Position numbers and translations under genes: made by a program. Of a DNA stretch of 64,000 nucleotides, positions 8,364 to 17,046 are shown piece by piece; the stretch's first letter is position 1; each line of letters opens with the position of its first letter. Source of the DNA: Elusimicrobiota bacterium (GTDB taxonomy: Bacteria > Elusimicrobiota > Elusimicrobia > 2-02-FULL-39-32); NCBI GenBank assembly GCA_016180425.1, contig JACPBF010000001.1:1-64000 (forward strand). Reading direction: 5' to 3'. The notes under the pieces were generated by a model, which was not told where the DNA came from, searched no databases, and saw nothing but the letters and a program-made list of their open reading frames with translations.

Positions 8364-8433
8364 CTAGTGGTGTGTCCTAGTAATGGCTTTACAACCTTTA
8401 CTCCGCGGCAATCATTCTAAAGAAGCGTTAGGG
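8364..8433 (-). repeat. Palindromic repeat element, copy 2 (inverted)
   Basis: The reverse complement of this stretch matches 7319-7387 with a handful of substitutions and a short indel. Its ends, GTGTCC and GGACAC, are mutually complementary, extending the palindrome seen in copy 1. The two copies enclose the PorV-like gene. No transposase or integrase lies nearby. Confidence 0.75.
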
Positions 8434-8471
8434 ACACTAGACTAGCAAGGTTTTGGGCCAATGAACATTCT

Positions 8472-9221
8472 ATGATGAACCCTTGTAGAAGAATCTTCAA
8501 AAAACTATTAAGTCTTGCTTTAACCGTAATGCTAATCTCTCTTTCCTTAAATGCGCAAGTTATTCAAGCTGAAACCCCAATAGAGATAAACCATGGAAAT
8601 CAAAACAGCCCTGTTCCTGATCTCAATCTCCCGATTCTTTATCCTACTATTGAATTTGATCCTATCATTAGCATTGGCATGATCTTAAGTATTGCCTTAG
8701 TTGACCGGAATTCAAACCAAATAGTTGGAAAAACTGTTTTTGTAAAAGTCCGATCTGAAGCGATTGTTTCTATCCCAGGATTAGGTCCAGTTCCCATATC
8801 TGGTAGAAAATTAAGCGAGGCTGTAAGAGAAATAAATCAGCTCACTGGCCAAATTTTTCAAATTGGAGTTGTGATGAGCCCCATGAACACAGTGCAGGTA
8901 TTAGGAAAAGTTCAAAAACCCGGGAACTATCCAGCAGACCTGCCTTTAAGCGCGCTGATTGCAGAGGCCATGGACAGGGCTCAAGGAAGCAATTTTAAAG
9001 TAAATTATTTTGATGGAGCTGAAAGAAAACTAAAAACCTTGCGTTATGAAGATATTGTAAAAGGAAAGGAAAACCCTTTAGTGCCTCAAGGCTCAATCAT
9101 CTACTTTCCACCCAGCGCAGGCTCTTTATTTGGAGAGCTCACAGAAAAACAGATTAACTTAATCTATCTTATTGTCATTACCATTAGCGCTCTGGGATTT
9201 ACAGCGATTACAAGACAATAA
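8472..9221 (+). CDS. SLBB-domain polysaccharide export-like protein
   Basis: A 249-residue exported protein. An N-terminal signal segment (about 10-30) is followed by a polysaccharide-export-like region. The VKVRSEAIVSIPGLGPVPISG stretch is the strand-loop found in Wza-type proteins, with 'GRKLSEAVREINQL' after it. An SLBB-like unit (VQVLGKVQKPGNYPADLPL) comes next, and a C-terminal hydrophobic helix at about 225-245 anchors the protein. Wza-family proteins form periplasmic and outer-membrane channels for polysaccharide export. This one is short and may be an accessory. An alternative ATG lies one codon downstream. The polysaccharide genes elsewhere in the window give a plausible context. Confidence 0.75.
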   Translation: MMNPCRRIFKKLLSLALTVMLISLSLNAQVIQAETPIEINHGNQNSPVPDLNLPILYPTIEFDPIISIGMILSIALVDRNSNQIVGKTVFVKVRSEAIVSIPGLGPVPISGRKLSEAVREINQLTGQIFQIGVVMSPMNTVQVLGKVQKPGNYPADLPLSALIAEAMDRAQGSNFKVNYFDGAERKLKTLRYEDIVKGKENPLVPQGSIIYFPPSAGSLFGELTEKQINLIYLIVITISALGFTAITRQ

Positions 9222-9344
9222 GTTAAAATACAGTTTTTTTTTGACTTTGGAATCAATCAGCTTAAAAAACTCTGGGTTCGCATCTCTAAACACTTATTGC
9301 TTTTAACCAATTCTTATGGAACATTCAAAAATTCAAGAACATGT

Positions 9345-9350
9345 TATAAT
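9345..9350 (+). promoter_or_regulatory. -10 box for a probable leaderless gene
   Basis: TATAAT lies exactly 6 nt before the ATG at 9357, so transcription should begin at or next to the start codon. There is no room for a ribosome-binding site. No strong -35 hexamer is visible. Confidence 0.5.
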
Positions 9351-9356
9351 TTCTGT

Positions 9357-9944
9357 ATGTTAAATAAACAAAAAAACTCATTGGGTCGTCCCGCGCTTTG
9401 GAATGAAGAAAAAGTGCTCAAAGCAGTGCAACAACTCTGTAAAAATAGGTATGTGGATGCCTCCCATTTCCCTCCAGCGCTATATAAAGCATGTAAAAAA
9501 TATTGTGGAACTCTAAGACGAGCAAAATGGAAAGCAAAAATTTTAAATGATCGTCATTGGAACTACGAAAAATTTATAGCAAGCGTGCAACAATATTGTT
9601 TAAAAGAATATAAAAATGAAAAAGATTGGCCAAAAAACTTAAGAGCTTTAGCTAAGAAATATTGCGGCTCCGTACGCAAAGCAAAATGGGAAGCTGGGAT
9701 TATTATAGATATAAGGAAAAAAAAGAGAAAAAAACATGAAGTTTTGAAGATCAAATGGACAAAAGAAAAATTTTTAAATTGGGTCTGGGAATTTTGCAGA
9801 TGGGGATACCAAAAACCAGAATCCTGGCCCAATTACATGAGAGAGCTGGCTGTGCGTTATTGTTCTTCAGTGAGAGCAGCTAAATGGGAAGCTAAAATCC
9901 TCCAAGAACAAAGAAAAAATTCAAGAAAATTCCTGCCTACATAG
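9357..9944 (+). CDS. Three-repeat protein related to HNH/homing-endonuclease-associated repeats
   Basis: About 195 residues made of three tandem units of about 50 residues. Each begins with a W..EK helix, has a conserved Cys and a 'WP..LR.LA' segment (FPPALYKA in the first unit), and ends in 'kYCGS(V/L)R.AKWEAgI'. The pattern resembles the homing-endonuclease-associated repeat (HNH_repeat), whose units end in a similar 'fGSw..AleaAG' motif and are thought to bind DNA. The protein is very basic, consistent with nucleic-acid binding, but no HNH or other nuclease domain is attached. I chose the ATG at 9357 over the longer frame from 9297 because a TATAAT box precedes it and the repeats start just after. 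The function is unknown. Confidence 0.6.
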   Translation: MLNKQKNSLGRPALWNEEKVLKAVQQLCKNRYVDASHFPPALYKACKKYCGTLRRAKWKAKILNDRHWNYEKFIASVQQYCLKEYKNEKDWPKNLRALAKKYCGSVRKAKWEAGIIIDIRKKKRKKHEVLKIKWTKEKFLNWVWEFCRWGYQKPESWPNYMRELAVRYCSSVRAAKWEAKILQEQRKNSRKFLPT

Positions 9945-10005
9945 AACAAACCTAGAGATTGAGTAACGCTCCTTCTTTATCTAAACTTTATTATTAAAAT
10001 AAAGT

Positions 10006-10162
10006 TGAATAAATATCTATGAATATTATCCAAAGATTATATTTAGAGGGGCTCACTGGGCTTGGCACTCGCATTCTGACAAGCCCAGTGCATGCTGAGC
10101 CCGCAGGGGCGAGCGTCCCCTCTAAATATAATCTTTGGATAATATTCAAAAGATATTCATTC
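10006..10162. repeat. Large palindromic element overlapping a start codon
   Basis: Arms of about 46 nt face each other (10006-10051 and 10117-10162). They include an uninterrupted 31-bp match from GAATATTATCC to the GAGGGG core. Inside lies a second 11-bp hairpin, CACTGGGCTTG at 10054-10064 with CAAGCCCAGTG at 10080-10090. The central part is visibly GC-richer than its surroundings. The element covers the ATG at 10019 and about 45 codons of the next gene while keeping the frame open, like palindromic elements inserted in frame in Rickettsia genes. Confidence 0.8.
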
Positions 10163-13100
10163 ATATCTCTCTTCTTTATCCTAAATTTTAATAAATTCCT
10201 TAACGCGCGTGTTCCTCAATTTAGAGATTTTATAGAGACAAATCCCTGCGCACTAGAAGCGTTTTGGATAGAAAATGAAAATACAAAAATCAGTTCCACG
10301 CTTTTAGAAAAAATTTTATCTGTTTTTGTAGCTCCGCCAAAAAAGTATGAAATCACCCTTAAAACCTGCTCTAATTTTTCTCCAAGTTATATCCTTGCAA
10401 TCTATGACGACATTTATCAAGGAACAGATTTAGCTGTGCGATTAGATCCTCTGGGCAATGGAATTTATAAAGGTAAATTAGATTTTGAAGCATCTCCTAA
10501 AACAAGTGATTCTTTAGGCATGGAAAAAGAAAATTATTATGCAAGAGACTTTCAATTTAAAAAATTGGAATTTTATCAAATCAAAGGAGTCCCAGGTTGG
10601 GTCCATAGCAATCATCTAACCCAGGAGATGTGGGATAAAGGCATAGAAAAAGTTCAAGAAAATGGGAGTTGGCGCATCCATTGCCACAATGGACAAAGAG
10701 AGGTTTGGCTCTTAGGAAAAAATCTAGATAGTTTTAAAGAAATTTTTAGCAGTGTGGGGGGTGTTCAGGTTTGGGTCAATCCCTTTCCTCAGCTTAGCTC
10801 TTCTCTTTCAATGAATGTCATTTTAAAAATAACATCGCTTGCGGAAGAACTCCAAAAAGTTTCTGATGATTTAGGCGTTTGGAGATCTGTGCCTAGTTTA
10901 GAAGGGGTCAAGATTGATTGGAATGGAAAAGAAACAAATCTATCTGAAAATCAAACCGCTTTAGTTAAAAAAGAAAACGGATTTTTAAAAATCCTTTGGA
11001 AAAGCGATGATCTTTTTTTAAAAATTAAACCCATGTCAATCCATCTTAATCTTTTCCGACCCAACAAAAATGGTTTCACAACCATGGATAGTTCCGGAGA
11101 ATACCAGTTTTTTAGCTTAACGCCTCCCCAAACAAGCTGGCAAAAAGGGGTTTGGCAGGAGTGGGTGATCCCAGAGGATGAATTTAAAAATGTGGGCTCG
11201 CAAAAAAAGTTGGAACCTGGTTTTAGATCTGGTCTCTATTTTTTTAAGATACTAGTTACAAACTTTGCTGAAAATAGCATAGATAAAATATTCTCTTTTC
11301 AAATCAGCGGTGAACCTCCGGAAATAAAAGTAAAAGAAATTAAACAAAAAGAATCTTCTGAACTAGAATTTATTTTTGAAAAAAGAAAACTAAACAGCCG
11401 CTTTGATCTGTCTGTTTCCACCTCTCAGCAAGGACCTTTTCATCTACTTTCCAGAGATGTGATTGAAAACCCGCCGCCAGCCTTGCCCTGGACCCCTTAT
11501 ACTCTTTCTCCTGAGGAAAGATGGGAACACTTTAGCGATGATTCCCAAAGGATTCTACTGGATTTTAAAAAAGTAAGAGAAATCAGGGATTTTAAAACAG
11601 CTACAAAACTATTTTTTAAATTTAGAGCTCAGGATGAATTTGGCAATATTTTTAAAGGAAATCCAATAGAATTTGAATGGATAAAAAAAGATCAGAATTC
11701 TCCATTGATAACTATTGAAAGGGGTGAAAGGGGAAAAGTGGAAATAAATGATTTTGGAGAATTAAGCCCTTTACGAGGAACTGTAAAAGAGACATCTTCA
11801 ATAAACAACAGTTTTGTTTGGCTCTCTTTAGTAAAAGAAGGGATCGTAATCGCTTCTGGAACAGTTTTTCTTAACACATCTCTTGCCCCCTGGTCTTTAG
11901 GGATCCCAGAAAAAAACAGCTCTCTTTTACCCAATGGGATTCATTCCCTTAACTTGCATGCGTTTGATATAGATGGCAACGAAACCATTCTGCCGATAGA
12001 ATTAAAAGTAGATATTCTTGATTTTGAACTTAAAATAAAAAATCCTTTTTATACCCAATCCTTTGAAATAGAACAAAATGGAAAAAAGCTTTCATTTATT
12101 AATTTTAATGCTGAGGCTAAAGAAAATTCTTTTTTTACTTTAAACATCTCAGAAAAAAATTGGATAAGCGATTATTTTAATCAAGCAGAACGGCAAATTA
12201 ATAAAAGAATTTTTAGTGAGCATTCTCTAACCACAGGTTCTCATCAAGCTAAAGCAATTTTGAGGCGAGATAGCGGCAGTAAAGAGATAAATTTTGAATT
12301 AATTGTGGATAATCAAAGCCCAAAAATTGAAAAACTTATTGATAAAGAAACTAAAGAAAAACTTCTTAGTTCTCAACTGACTTTAGCAAATATTTTAAAT
12401 AAAGGAACAGTCTCACTCCAGATAAAAGTAAGTGAAGATCAATCCCCCGTAAACCTCACCTACGCTTTAGAAGACTCTATGGATGAAGTTTCAAAAATTC
12501 TATCGCGGGGTGGAAAAACCTTTGTTTCTGAAGAAACCCCGCTCATTTGCCCTCCAAATCAAACAGTCATCCTTGGGATTCTAGCAACGGATGCTGCAGG
12601 GAATTCTTCATCTATAGCTTTTTTCCCTCTCCATTATGATACCCAACCCCCCTCTCTCCAAATGTCATCTATTGAACAAAAAGACCCTGGTTTTAAAAGT
12701 TTCGACCGCAACCATTTTTGGATCTATCTTCAAGAAAAAAACAAGGAGATGATCTTACCCAGATACGATCTAAGTGTCAGTTTAAATCAAGATGGGCCTT
12801 GGCATTTAGTGACTCGTTCTATTGTAGAGGTTGAACCTGACCCATCTGATTGGGTTTGGAACGAACTTCTAAATCAAGAAGAATGGTTTAATATTAAAAA
12901 AATTGAAGAAAAAATTATTCCATTCAGCCTTTCTCTGCAGAAAATTAAACAGGCTTTAAACATAGAACAATTCCCGGAAAATGAAACCCATGGAAAATTT
13001 TACATACGTCTTAGAGCCAAAGATTTTGCCGGAAATGTATTTAGAGGAGAACCCTTTCCCTTTATGTTTTTGTTAGATCGCAGCGCTCCAAAAATTGAGT

Positions 13101-15505
13101 TAGAAACTGAAAACTTTTCAATCATTGATTTTGGCGAAAAAGGTTCATTTATCTCTGGAAGAATTCAGGATGAACCTTTTGAAAATAGCCCCATTTCTGT
13201 TCAACTATGGAAAGAGGATCTAATGATTGCCGAAGAATTTGTTTCTATGAAAATAAATAGAGAATTTCTATTTATGATACCTGAAGAAAAATCACAATAT
13301 TTGCCCAATGGTTCGCATCTTTTAAAAATTAAAACGATTGACATTGACGGCAACAGAGATGAAAAATTAATTCATCTAAATGTAAATAAAAAACCATTTA
13401 AAATAGATCTACCGGAAAAACTTCAAGTAAAATCCCTTGCGGGATTTGAGGGACAGGGACAAGCCTTGGATCTGGAACTTCCAGTCATCCCCAATTCCAA
13501 ACTAAATTTAAGAGTCAATGGAAAAGAAATTTTTAAAGATTATTCCATAGGTTTAAATAACACTCTAAAAACAGTTATTAATCTTCCCTTTAAACTTTCA
13601 GCTGGGGAACATCCTGCAATGATACAATTCATTAAAAATGGGAAAAGCATTTCCAAACTTTTTACTCTGGTTTTAGATCAAGGCGATTTCTTTAACGATC
13701 CTCCAGAGTTAAGTTTAAGCGGTCTGCCTGGGAACATACGCATTTATGATTTAGGTCAGTATGGGGGGCTTTCAGGCACCGTTCGAGATAAGCCATTCCA
13801 AAATGATAATTTTACTCAAATCACTTTGGAAAAAGATGGAATTTCAATTGCAACTACTGTGGTCAGAACGGATAGCGATCTTTTATACCGCTGGGAGCTC
13901 ATAGTGCCTCAGTCCGCTGGAACGCTCCTAAAAAATGGGGAACAAAATTTAACGCTCATTGCTAAAGATTCAGATGGCAATGTTACAAAAGAGGAGTTTA
14001 AAGCGATCTTAGACATTGCCCCGCTAAATATAGAAATTGAGGAGCCCTATTTTATTCAAAGCAACCTTTTATTTGACCAGAGAAAAAAAAGCAGTTTTCC
14101 TTTAAAAGCTGTGCTTAAAGAAAATAGCGAATTCAGTTTAGAAATAGATGGAAAATTTTTAGCCCAAGGAATTTTTACAGGACAAAGAAAAAAATTTGAA
14201 GAGATTTTGGAAAGTGATTTTATCCTGGCAGAAGGGGCCCACGCTGCAAACTTGACTTTAAGCCGGGGCAAAGAAAAAATCAATAAACAATTTAAAGTAT
14301 TTGTGGATAATAGTCCTCCAAAACTTCTTGAACTCTCTGAAGAAAATTCTGGAATAAAATTAAAAGAAGAGATAGAAAACAAACTTAAAATTAGAAATTT
14401 AAAATTCTCCCTTAAACTTAATGAACCAAATTTTAAAGAAGGCAGGGTATCCATGGATCAAGATTATTCCAAAATGTTAAGAAATTTAAGCCTTGGCTTT
14501 AAATTTAAAGATCAATTCGAACTCTTTCTTTCTACTACAACACCTCATTATTTAGGCATAGAACTAGAAGATCTCGCTGGCAATAGCAGCAGAACCTTTT
14601 TTCTTCTTTCATCCCATTTTGATTCTGATCCTATTCTAAATAACAACTCCTTAACCCCTCCCACATTAAAAATAAACGCCAAACTTAAAGATAGCGTATT
14701 CCTTGAAGGTTCTGCAGAGCCAAATCCAGCTCTTAGCATTGTTTTAATTGAAAAAAAAGGAGAACTTCTGGGAAAAGCTCCAGTCTATTTTCAAAATGGA
14801 GAAAATAAAAGCCTTTGGAGCAAAAAATTAGAGTCATTAGAGCCAAGAGATTATGAAATATTTGCTTATGCGCAAGATGAATCTGGCAAAAAATCTCCTT
14901 TATCAGTCCCCGTAAGGTTCACCATTTATAAAACTGAAGGGGCTAAACCTAAACTAAATGATTTTACAAATGGCAGAGGGATCTACACTAAATCTAGGAA
15001 ACCAACGCTTTCCGGAAATAGCGGGATGCCAAAAACTCAAATGCAAATCTTTGAAACTGGGAATTATATTGGCTATGCATTTTCTGACTTGGAAGGGAAC
15101 TTTTCTTTTACTCCAGAAGAAAATCTAAAAAATGGCTGGAAAAATTTCGTCATTGTAGTTTTTAATTCGGATGGGGAAAGAATTGAAAGCGAGCCTTTGC
15201 AAATCTATCTCTCCGCATCAGATCTGCCTGAAGAAAATTTAAAATCCTTTCTCAAAGCAAAAAAGGAGATAGATCTTCGTTTTACCCCAAACCATGATGG
15301 GATCAATGACTCTATTTCCTTTGATCCAGCAGATGTTCCTCTATCTATTTTGCAGTTTAGAAAAGGAAAAATAGTTAAAACAATCACTGAAAAAGAACGG
15401 GCTTTTTGGGATGGCACCAATGAAAACGGAACAGACTGCGAAATAGGACTCTACTTAGCGCGCACTAGCCAAGGCAGAAAACTTGTCATTTCTTTATACA
15501 GATGA
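10019..15505 (+). CDS. Giant secreted repeat protein with gliding-motility/FlgD-type C-terminal domain
   Basis: An 1828-residue protein. After about 45 residues encoded by a palindromic element comes a hydrophobic export segment (YSFISLFFILNF). The body contains about three long related repeats, each with a 'fDLSvS...GPfHL..R' block, a 'kFRaqDefGNifkG' block, a 'G.V.d.pf..' block and a 'LPNG.h.L...a.DiDGN' block, typical of Ig-like or cadherin-like modules. Two shorter Ig-like units lie near the C-terminus. The last 70 residues hold FTPNHDGIND and FWDGTNENG, the mark of gliding-motility-associated or FlgD-like C-terminal domains used for surface sorting. Probably cell-surface. The true start is uncertain; a GTG at 10088 is another in-frame option. 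Confidence 0.8.
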   Translation: MNIIQRLYLEGLTGLGTRILTSPVHAEPAGASVPSKYNLWIIFKRYSFISLFFILNFNKFLNARVPQFRDFIETNPCALEAFWIENENTKISSTLLEKILSVFVAPPKKYEITLKTCSNFSPSYILAIYDDIYQGTDLAVRLDPLGNGIYKGKLDFEASPKTSDSLGMEKENYYARDFQFKKLEFYQIKGVPGWVHSNHLTQEMWDKGIEKVQENGSWRIHCHNGQREVWLLGKNLDSFKEIFSSVGGVQVWVNPFPQLSSSLSMNVILKITSLAEELQKVSDDLGVWRSVPSLEGVKIDWNGKETNLSENQTALVKKENGFLKILWKSDDLFLKIKPMSIHLNLFRPNKNGFTTMDSSGEYQFFSLTPPQTSWQKGVWQEWVIPEDEFKNVGSQKKLEPGFRSGLYFFKILVTNFAENSIDKIFSFQISGEPPEIKVKEIKQKESSELEFIFEKRKLNSRFDLSVSTSQQGPFHLLSRDVIENPPPALPWTPYTLSPEERWEHFSDDSQRILLDFKKVREIRDFKTATKLFFKFRAQDEFGNIFKGNPIEFEWIKKDQNSPLITIERGERGKVEINDFGELSPLRGTVKETSSINNSFVWLSLVKEGIVIASGTVFLNTSLAPWSLGIPEKNSSLLPNGIHSLNLHAFDIDGNETILPIELKVDILDFELKIKNPFYTQSFEIEQNGKKLSFINFNAEAKENSFFTLNISEKNWISDYFNQAERQINKRIFSEHSLTTGSHQAKAILRRDSGSKEINFELIVDNQSPKIEKLIDKETKEKLLSSQLTLANILNKGTVSLQIKVSEDQSPVNLTYALEDSMDEVSKILSRGGKTFVSEETPLICPPNQTVILGILATDAAGNSSSIAFFPLHYDTQPPSLQMSSIEQKDPGFKSFDRNHFWIYLQEKNKEMILPRYDLSVSLNQDGPWHLVTRSIVEVEPDPSDWVWNELLNQEEWFNIKKIEEKIIPFSLSLQKIKQALNIEQFPENETHGKFYIRLRAKDFAGNVFRGEPFPFMFLLDRSAPKIELETENFSIIDFGEKGSFISGRIQDEPFENSPISVQLWKEDLMIAEEFVSMKINREFLFMIPEEKSQYLPNGSHLLKIKTIDIDGNRDEKLIHLNVNKKPFKIDLPEKLQVKSLAGFEGQGQALDLELPVIPNSKLNLRVNGKEIFKDYSIGLNNTLKTVINLPFKLSAGEHPAMIQFIKNGKSISKLFTLVLDQGDFFNDPPELSLSGLPGNIRIYDLGQYGGLSGTVRDKPFQNDNFTQITLEKDGISIATTVVRTDSDLLYRWELIVPQSAGTLLKNGEQNLTLIAKDSDGNVTKEEFKAILDIAPLNIEIEEPYFIQSNLLFDQRKKSSFPLKAVLKENSEFSLEIDGKFLAQGIFTGQRKKFEEILESDFILAEGAHAANLTLSRGKEKINKQFKVFVDNSPPKLLELSEENSGIKLKEEIENKLKIRNLKFSLKLNEPNFKEGRVSMDQDYSKMLRNLSLGFKFKDQFELFLSTTTPHYLGIELEDLAGNSSRTFFLLSSHFDSDPILNNNSLTPPTLKINAKLKDSVFLEGSAEPNPALSIVLIEKKGELLGKAPVYFQNGENKSLWSKKLESLEPRDYEIFAYAQDESGKKSPLSVPVRFTIYKTEGAKPKLNDFTNGRGIYTKSRKPTLSGNSGMPKTQMQIFETGNYIGYAFSDLEGNFSFTPEENLKNGWKNFVIVVFNSDGERIESEPLQIYLSASDLPEENLKSFLKAKKEIDLRFTPNHDGINDSISFDPADVPLSILQFRKGKIVKTITEKERAFWDGTNENGTDCEIGLYLARTSQGRKLVISLYR

Positions 15506-15658
15506 TTTGCAGGATAAGGCTAAAAGCCTAAAAATCCAACATTTCATTATCTCTCATAAATCTCGTTGAATAATTCGGGTCAATAAAATATTTTTAAAAA
15601 ACATGCTTAAGACGCAATAATTGACGAAAAGGTCGCTATTTTATATAAAGGTTTTCAT

Positions 15659-15732
15659 GCGGGTATAATTCAGTGGTAGAATGACAGCCTTCCAAGCTGT
15701 ATATGCGGGTTCGATTCCCGCTACCCGCTCCA
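15659..15732 (+). tRNA. tRNA-Gly(TCC)
   Basis: A complete cloverleaf. The acceptor GCGGGTA pairs with TACCCGC at 15722-15728, the anticodon loop CTTCCAA gives TCC, and the T-loop is TTCGATT. The CCA end is encoded at 15730-15732. The last bases of the gene begin a 34-bp sequence that recurs at 19115, after the restriction-modification genes. Confidence 0.96.
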
Positions 15733-15759
15733 CATTAAATCCCTATCACCTTTATCTGA
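15726..15759 (+). repeat. Direct repeat at tRNA-Gly 3' end (attL-like)
   Basis: The 34 nt starting CGCTCCA in the tRNA 3' end and continuing through ATTAAATCCCTATCACC and TTTATCTGA recur at 19115-19148 with a single mismatch. The pair brackets the restriction-modification genes, as expected of attachment sites left by an element integrated at a tRNA gene. No integrase is present between them. Confidence 0.75.
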
Positions 15760-15789
15760 ACAAAAACAGAAAAAAATTTATGTTTAAAG

Positions 15790-15795
15790 TATAAT
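15790..15795 (+). promoter_or_regulatory. -10 box for the restriction-modification operon
   Basis: TATAAT ends 6 nt before the GTG at 15802, placing the transcription start at the start codon. The same spacing occurs at other genes in this window. No good -35 hexamer is visible. Confidence 0.45.
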
Positions 15796-15801
15796 AAAGT
15801 A

Positions 15802-17040
15802 GTGAAAAAATTCTACACGATGCCAGAAATTCCGATCAAAATCTTTGGAAACAATTTAAAACTGTTGCCTTCAGTGGATGAATTATTTGAGTTAGAGCTG
15901 GCTCATCTGGAATACAGCACACTGAACGAGCAAGAACTCATTGAACGAAGCGCATTTTTTGAATCTGTGAATGGCATCCGGACAAATCATTACAAGCTAT
16001 ATGCAACTCCTCATGCGTCACGTTCAGAAGGGCGCTCCGCGCAGACAAAAAGTTACTTTGAGAACGGACAATTTTCCACAGGATATGCCACGCATGGCCT
16101 ATTCCCTTACCGAGGCAAGTTTCATCCCCAGTTGATCAAAGGATTATTAAATATTCTTGGTGTTAAACCGGGGGAAACCATATTAGATCCAATGTGTGGT
16201 AGCGGAACGGCAAACATTGAGGCAGCATTATTGGGTATCAATTCCTATGCAGTGGACCAAAGCCCATTCTGTCAGTTCATGACAAAAACAAAGCACGAGG
16301 CTTTAACTATTGGGATTGAAGCCTTGAATGAAATCAATCAACAAAATGGCAATTTATTCAGTTTCTTTGATGTGAAAGATATTTTTAAACGATTGGAAGC
16401 GATCAATGATCCTGAAAAGTCAAAGGTCTATGATCTTGCATTGTTGGCATTTTTGGACTCAATGGGCTACTCGATGCGCGTAACAATGTCAAGCCACAAG
16501 CAATTGTTCGAAAAAGTTATTCGGCGTTATTATGCTACGGTCCATAGCCTTCTCTCCAACCCGCATTTTAAAAAAGAACAAGTTGGCAGCATCAAAGTGC
16601 TTGCCAACTCAAACGCAATGAAACTCGAATTAGTTGACAGTTCGGTTGACTGTATCATTACCTCGCCTCCCTATTCCTTTGCCATAGACTATGTAAAAAA
16701 TGACGCACCCCAATTGAATTACTTGGGTTGCGATATTGATGCCATGAGGTCTAAAATGATTGGGCTCATTGGAAAAAATATATCCGAACGCCTAAATAAC
16801 TACTTTGACCACATGAAAATCGTCTGTTCCGAGGTTGCGCGTGTTTTAAAAAAAGGGAAATATTTTGTTATGATCATTGGCTCAAATACGAACCAAACAG
16901 GTGGCATCAGATTGGAGGGTCAAGTCATTGAATCCGCAAAAAAATCCGGCTTGACTCTTGTCAAAAGCATCTTAAAACCTATCAAAGGCATGCGTAATAT
17001 TATGAGGGAAGAATATATTTTATTTTTTGAGAAAACATGA
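15802..17040 (+). CDS. DNA methyltransferase, SPPY type (probable N4-cytosine)
   Basis: A 412-residue S-adenosylmethionine-dependent DNA methyltransferase. An AdoMet-binding region begins with YRGKFHPQLIKGLL, then motif I DPMCGSGT at 129-136, then catalytic motif IV TSPPY at 287-291. SPPY points to amino-group methylation, usually N4 of cytosine. The order motif I before motif IV is the reverse of the second methylase of this operon. It presumably protects host DNA from the nuclease encoded next, 6 nt downstream. The GTG start has a -10 box 6 nt upstream; an ATG six codons later is an alternative. Codon use looks richer in G and C than the flanking genes. Confidence 0.85.
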   Translation: MKKFYTMPEIPIKIFGNNLKLLPSVDELFELELAHLEYSTLNEQELIERSAFFESVNGIRTNHYKLYATPHASRSEGRSAQTKSYFENGQFSTGYATHGLFPYRGKFHPQLIKGLLNILGVKPGETILDPMCGSGTANIEAALLGINSYAVDQSPFCQFMTKTKHEALTIGIEALNEINQQNGNLFSFFDVKDIFKRLEAINDPEKSKVYDLALLAFLDSMGYSMRVTMSSHKQLFEKVIRRYYATVHSLLSNPHFKKEQVGSIKVLANSNAMKLELVDSSVDCIITSPPYSFAIDYVKNDAPQLNYLGCDIDAMRSKMIGLIGKNISERLNNYFDHMKIVCSEVARVLKKGKYFVMIIGSNTNQTGGIRLEGQVIESAKKSGLTLVKSILKPIKGMRNIMREEYILFFEKT

Positions 17041-17046
17041 TTTTAA

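Noticed and set aside
7319-8433. Integron attC-like sites (CGTTAGGG and CCTAACG ends)
   Set aside because: The core boxes do not match the RYYYAAC/GTTRRRY consensus fully, the two copies face each other, and no integrase is seen. A REP-like palindrome fits better.
14056-14454. 132-codon ORF opposite the giant surface-protein gene
   Set aside because: It is antisense to a well-supported repeat protein, Ser/Leu/Phe-rich as expected of a shadow frame.
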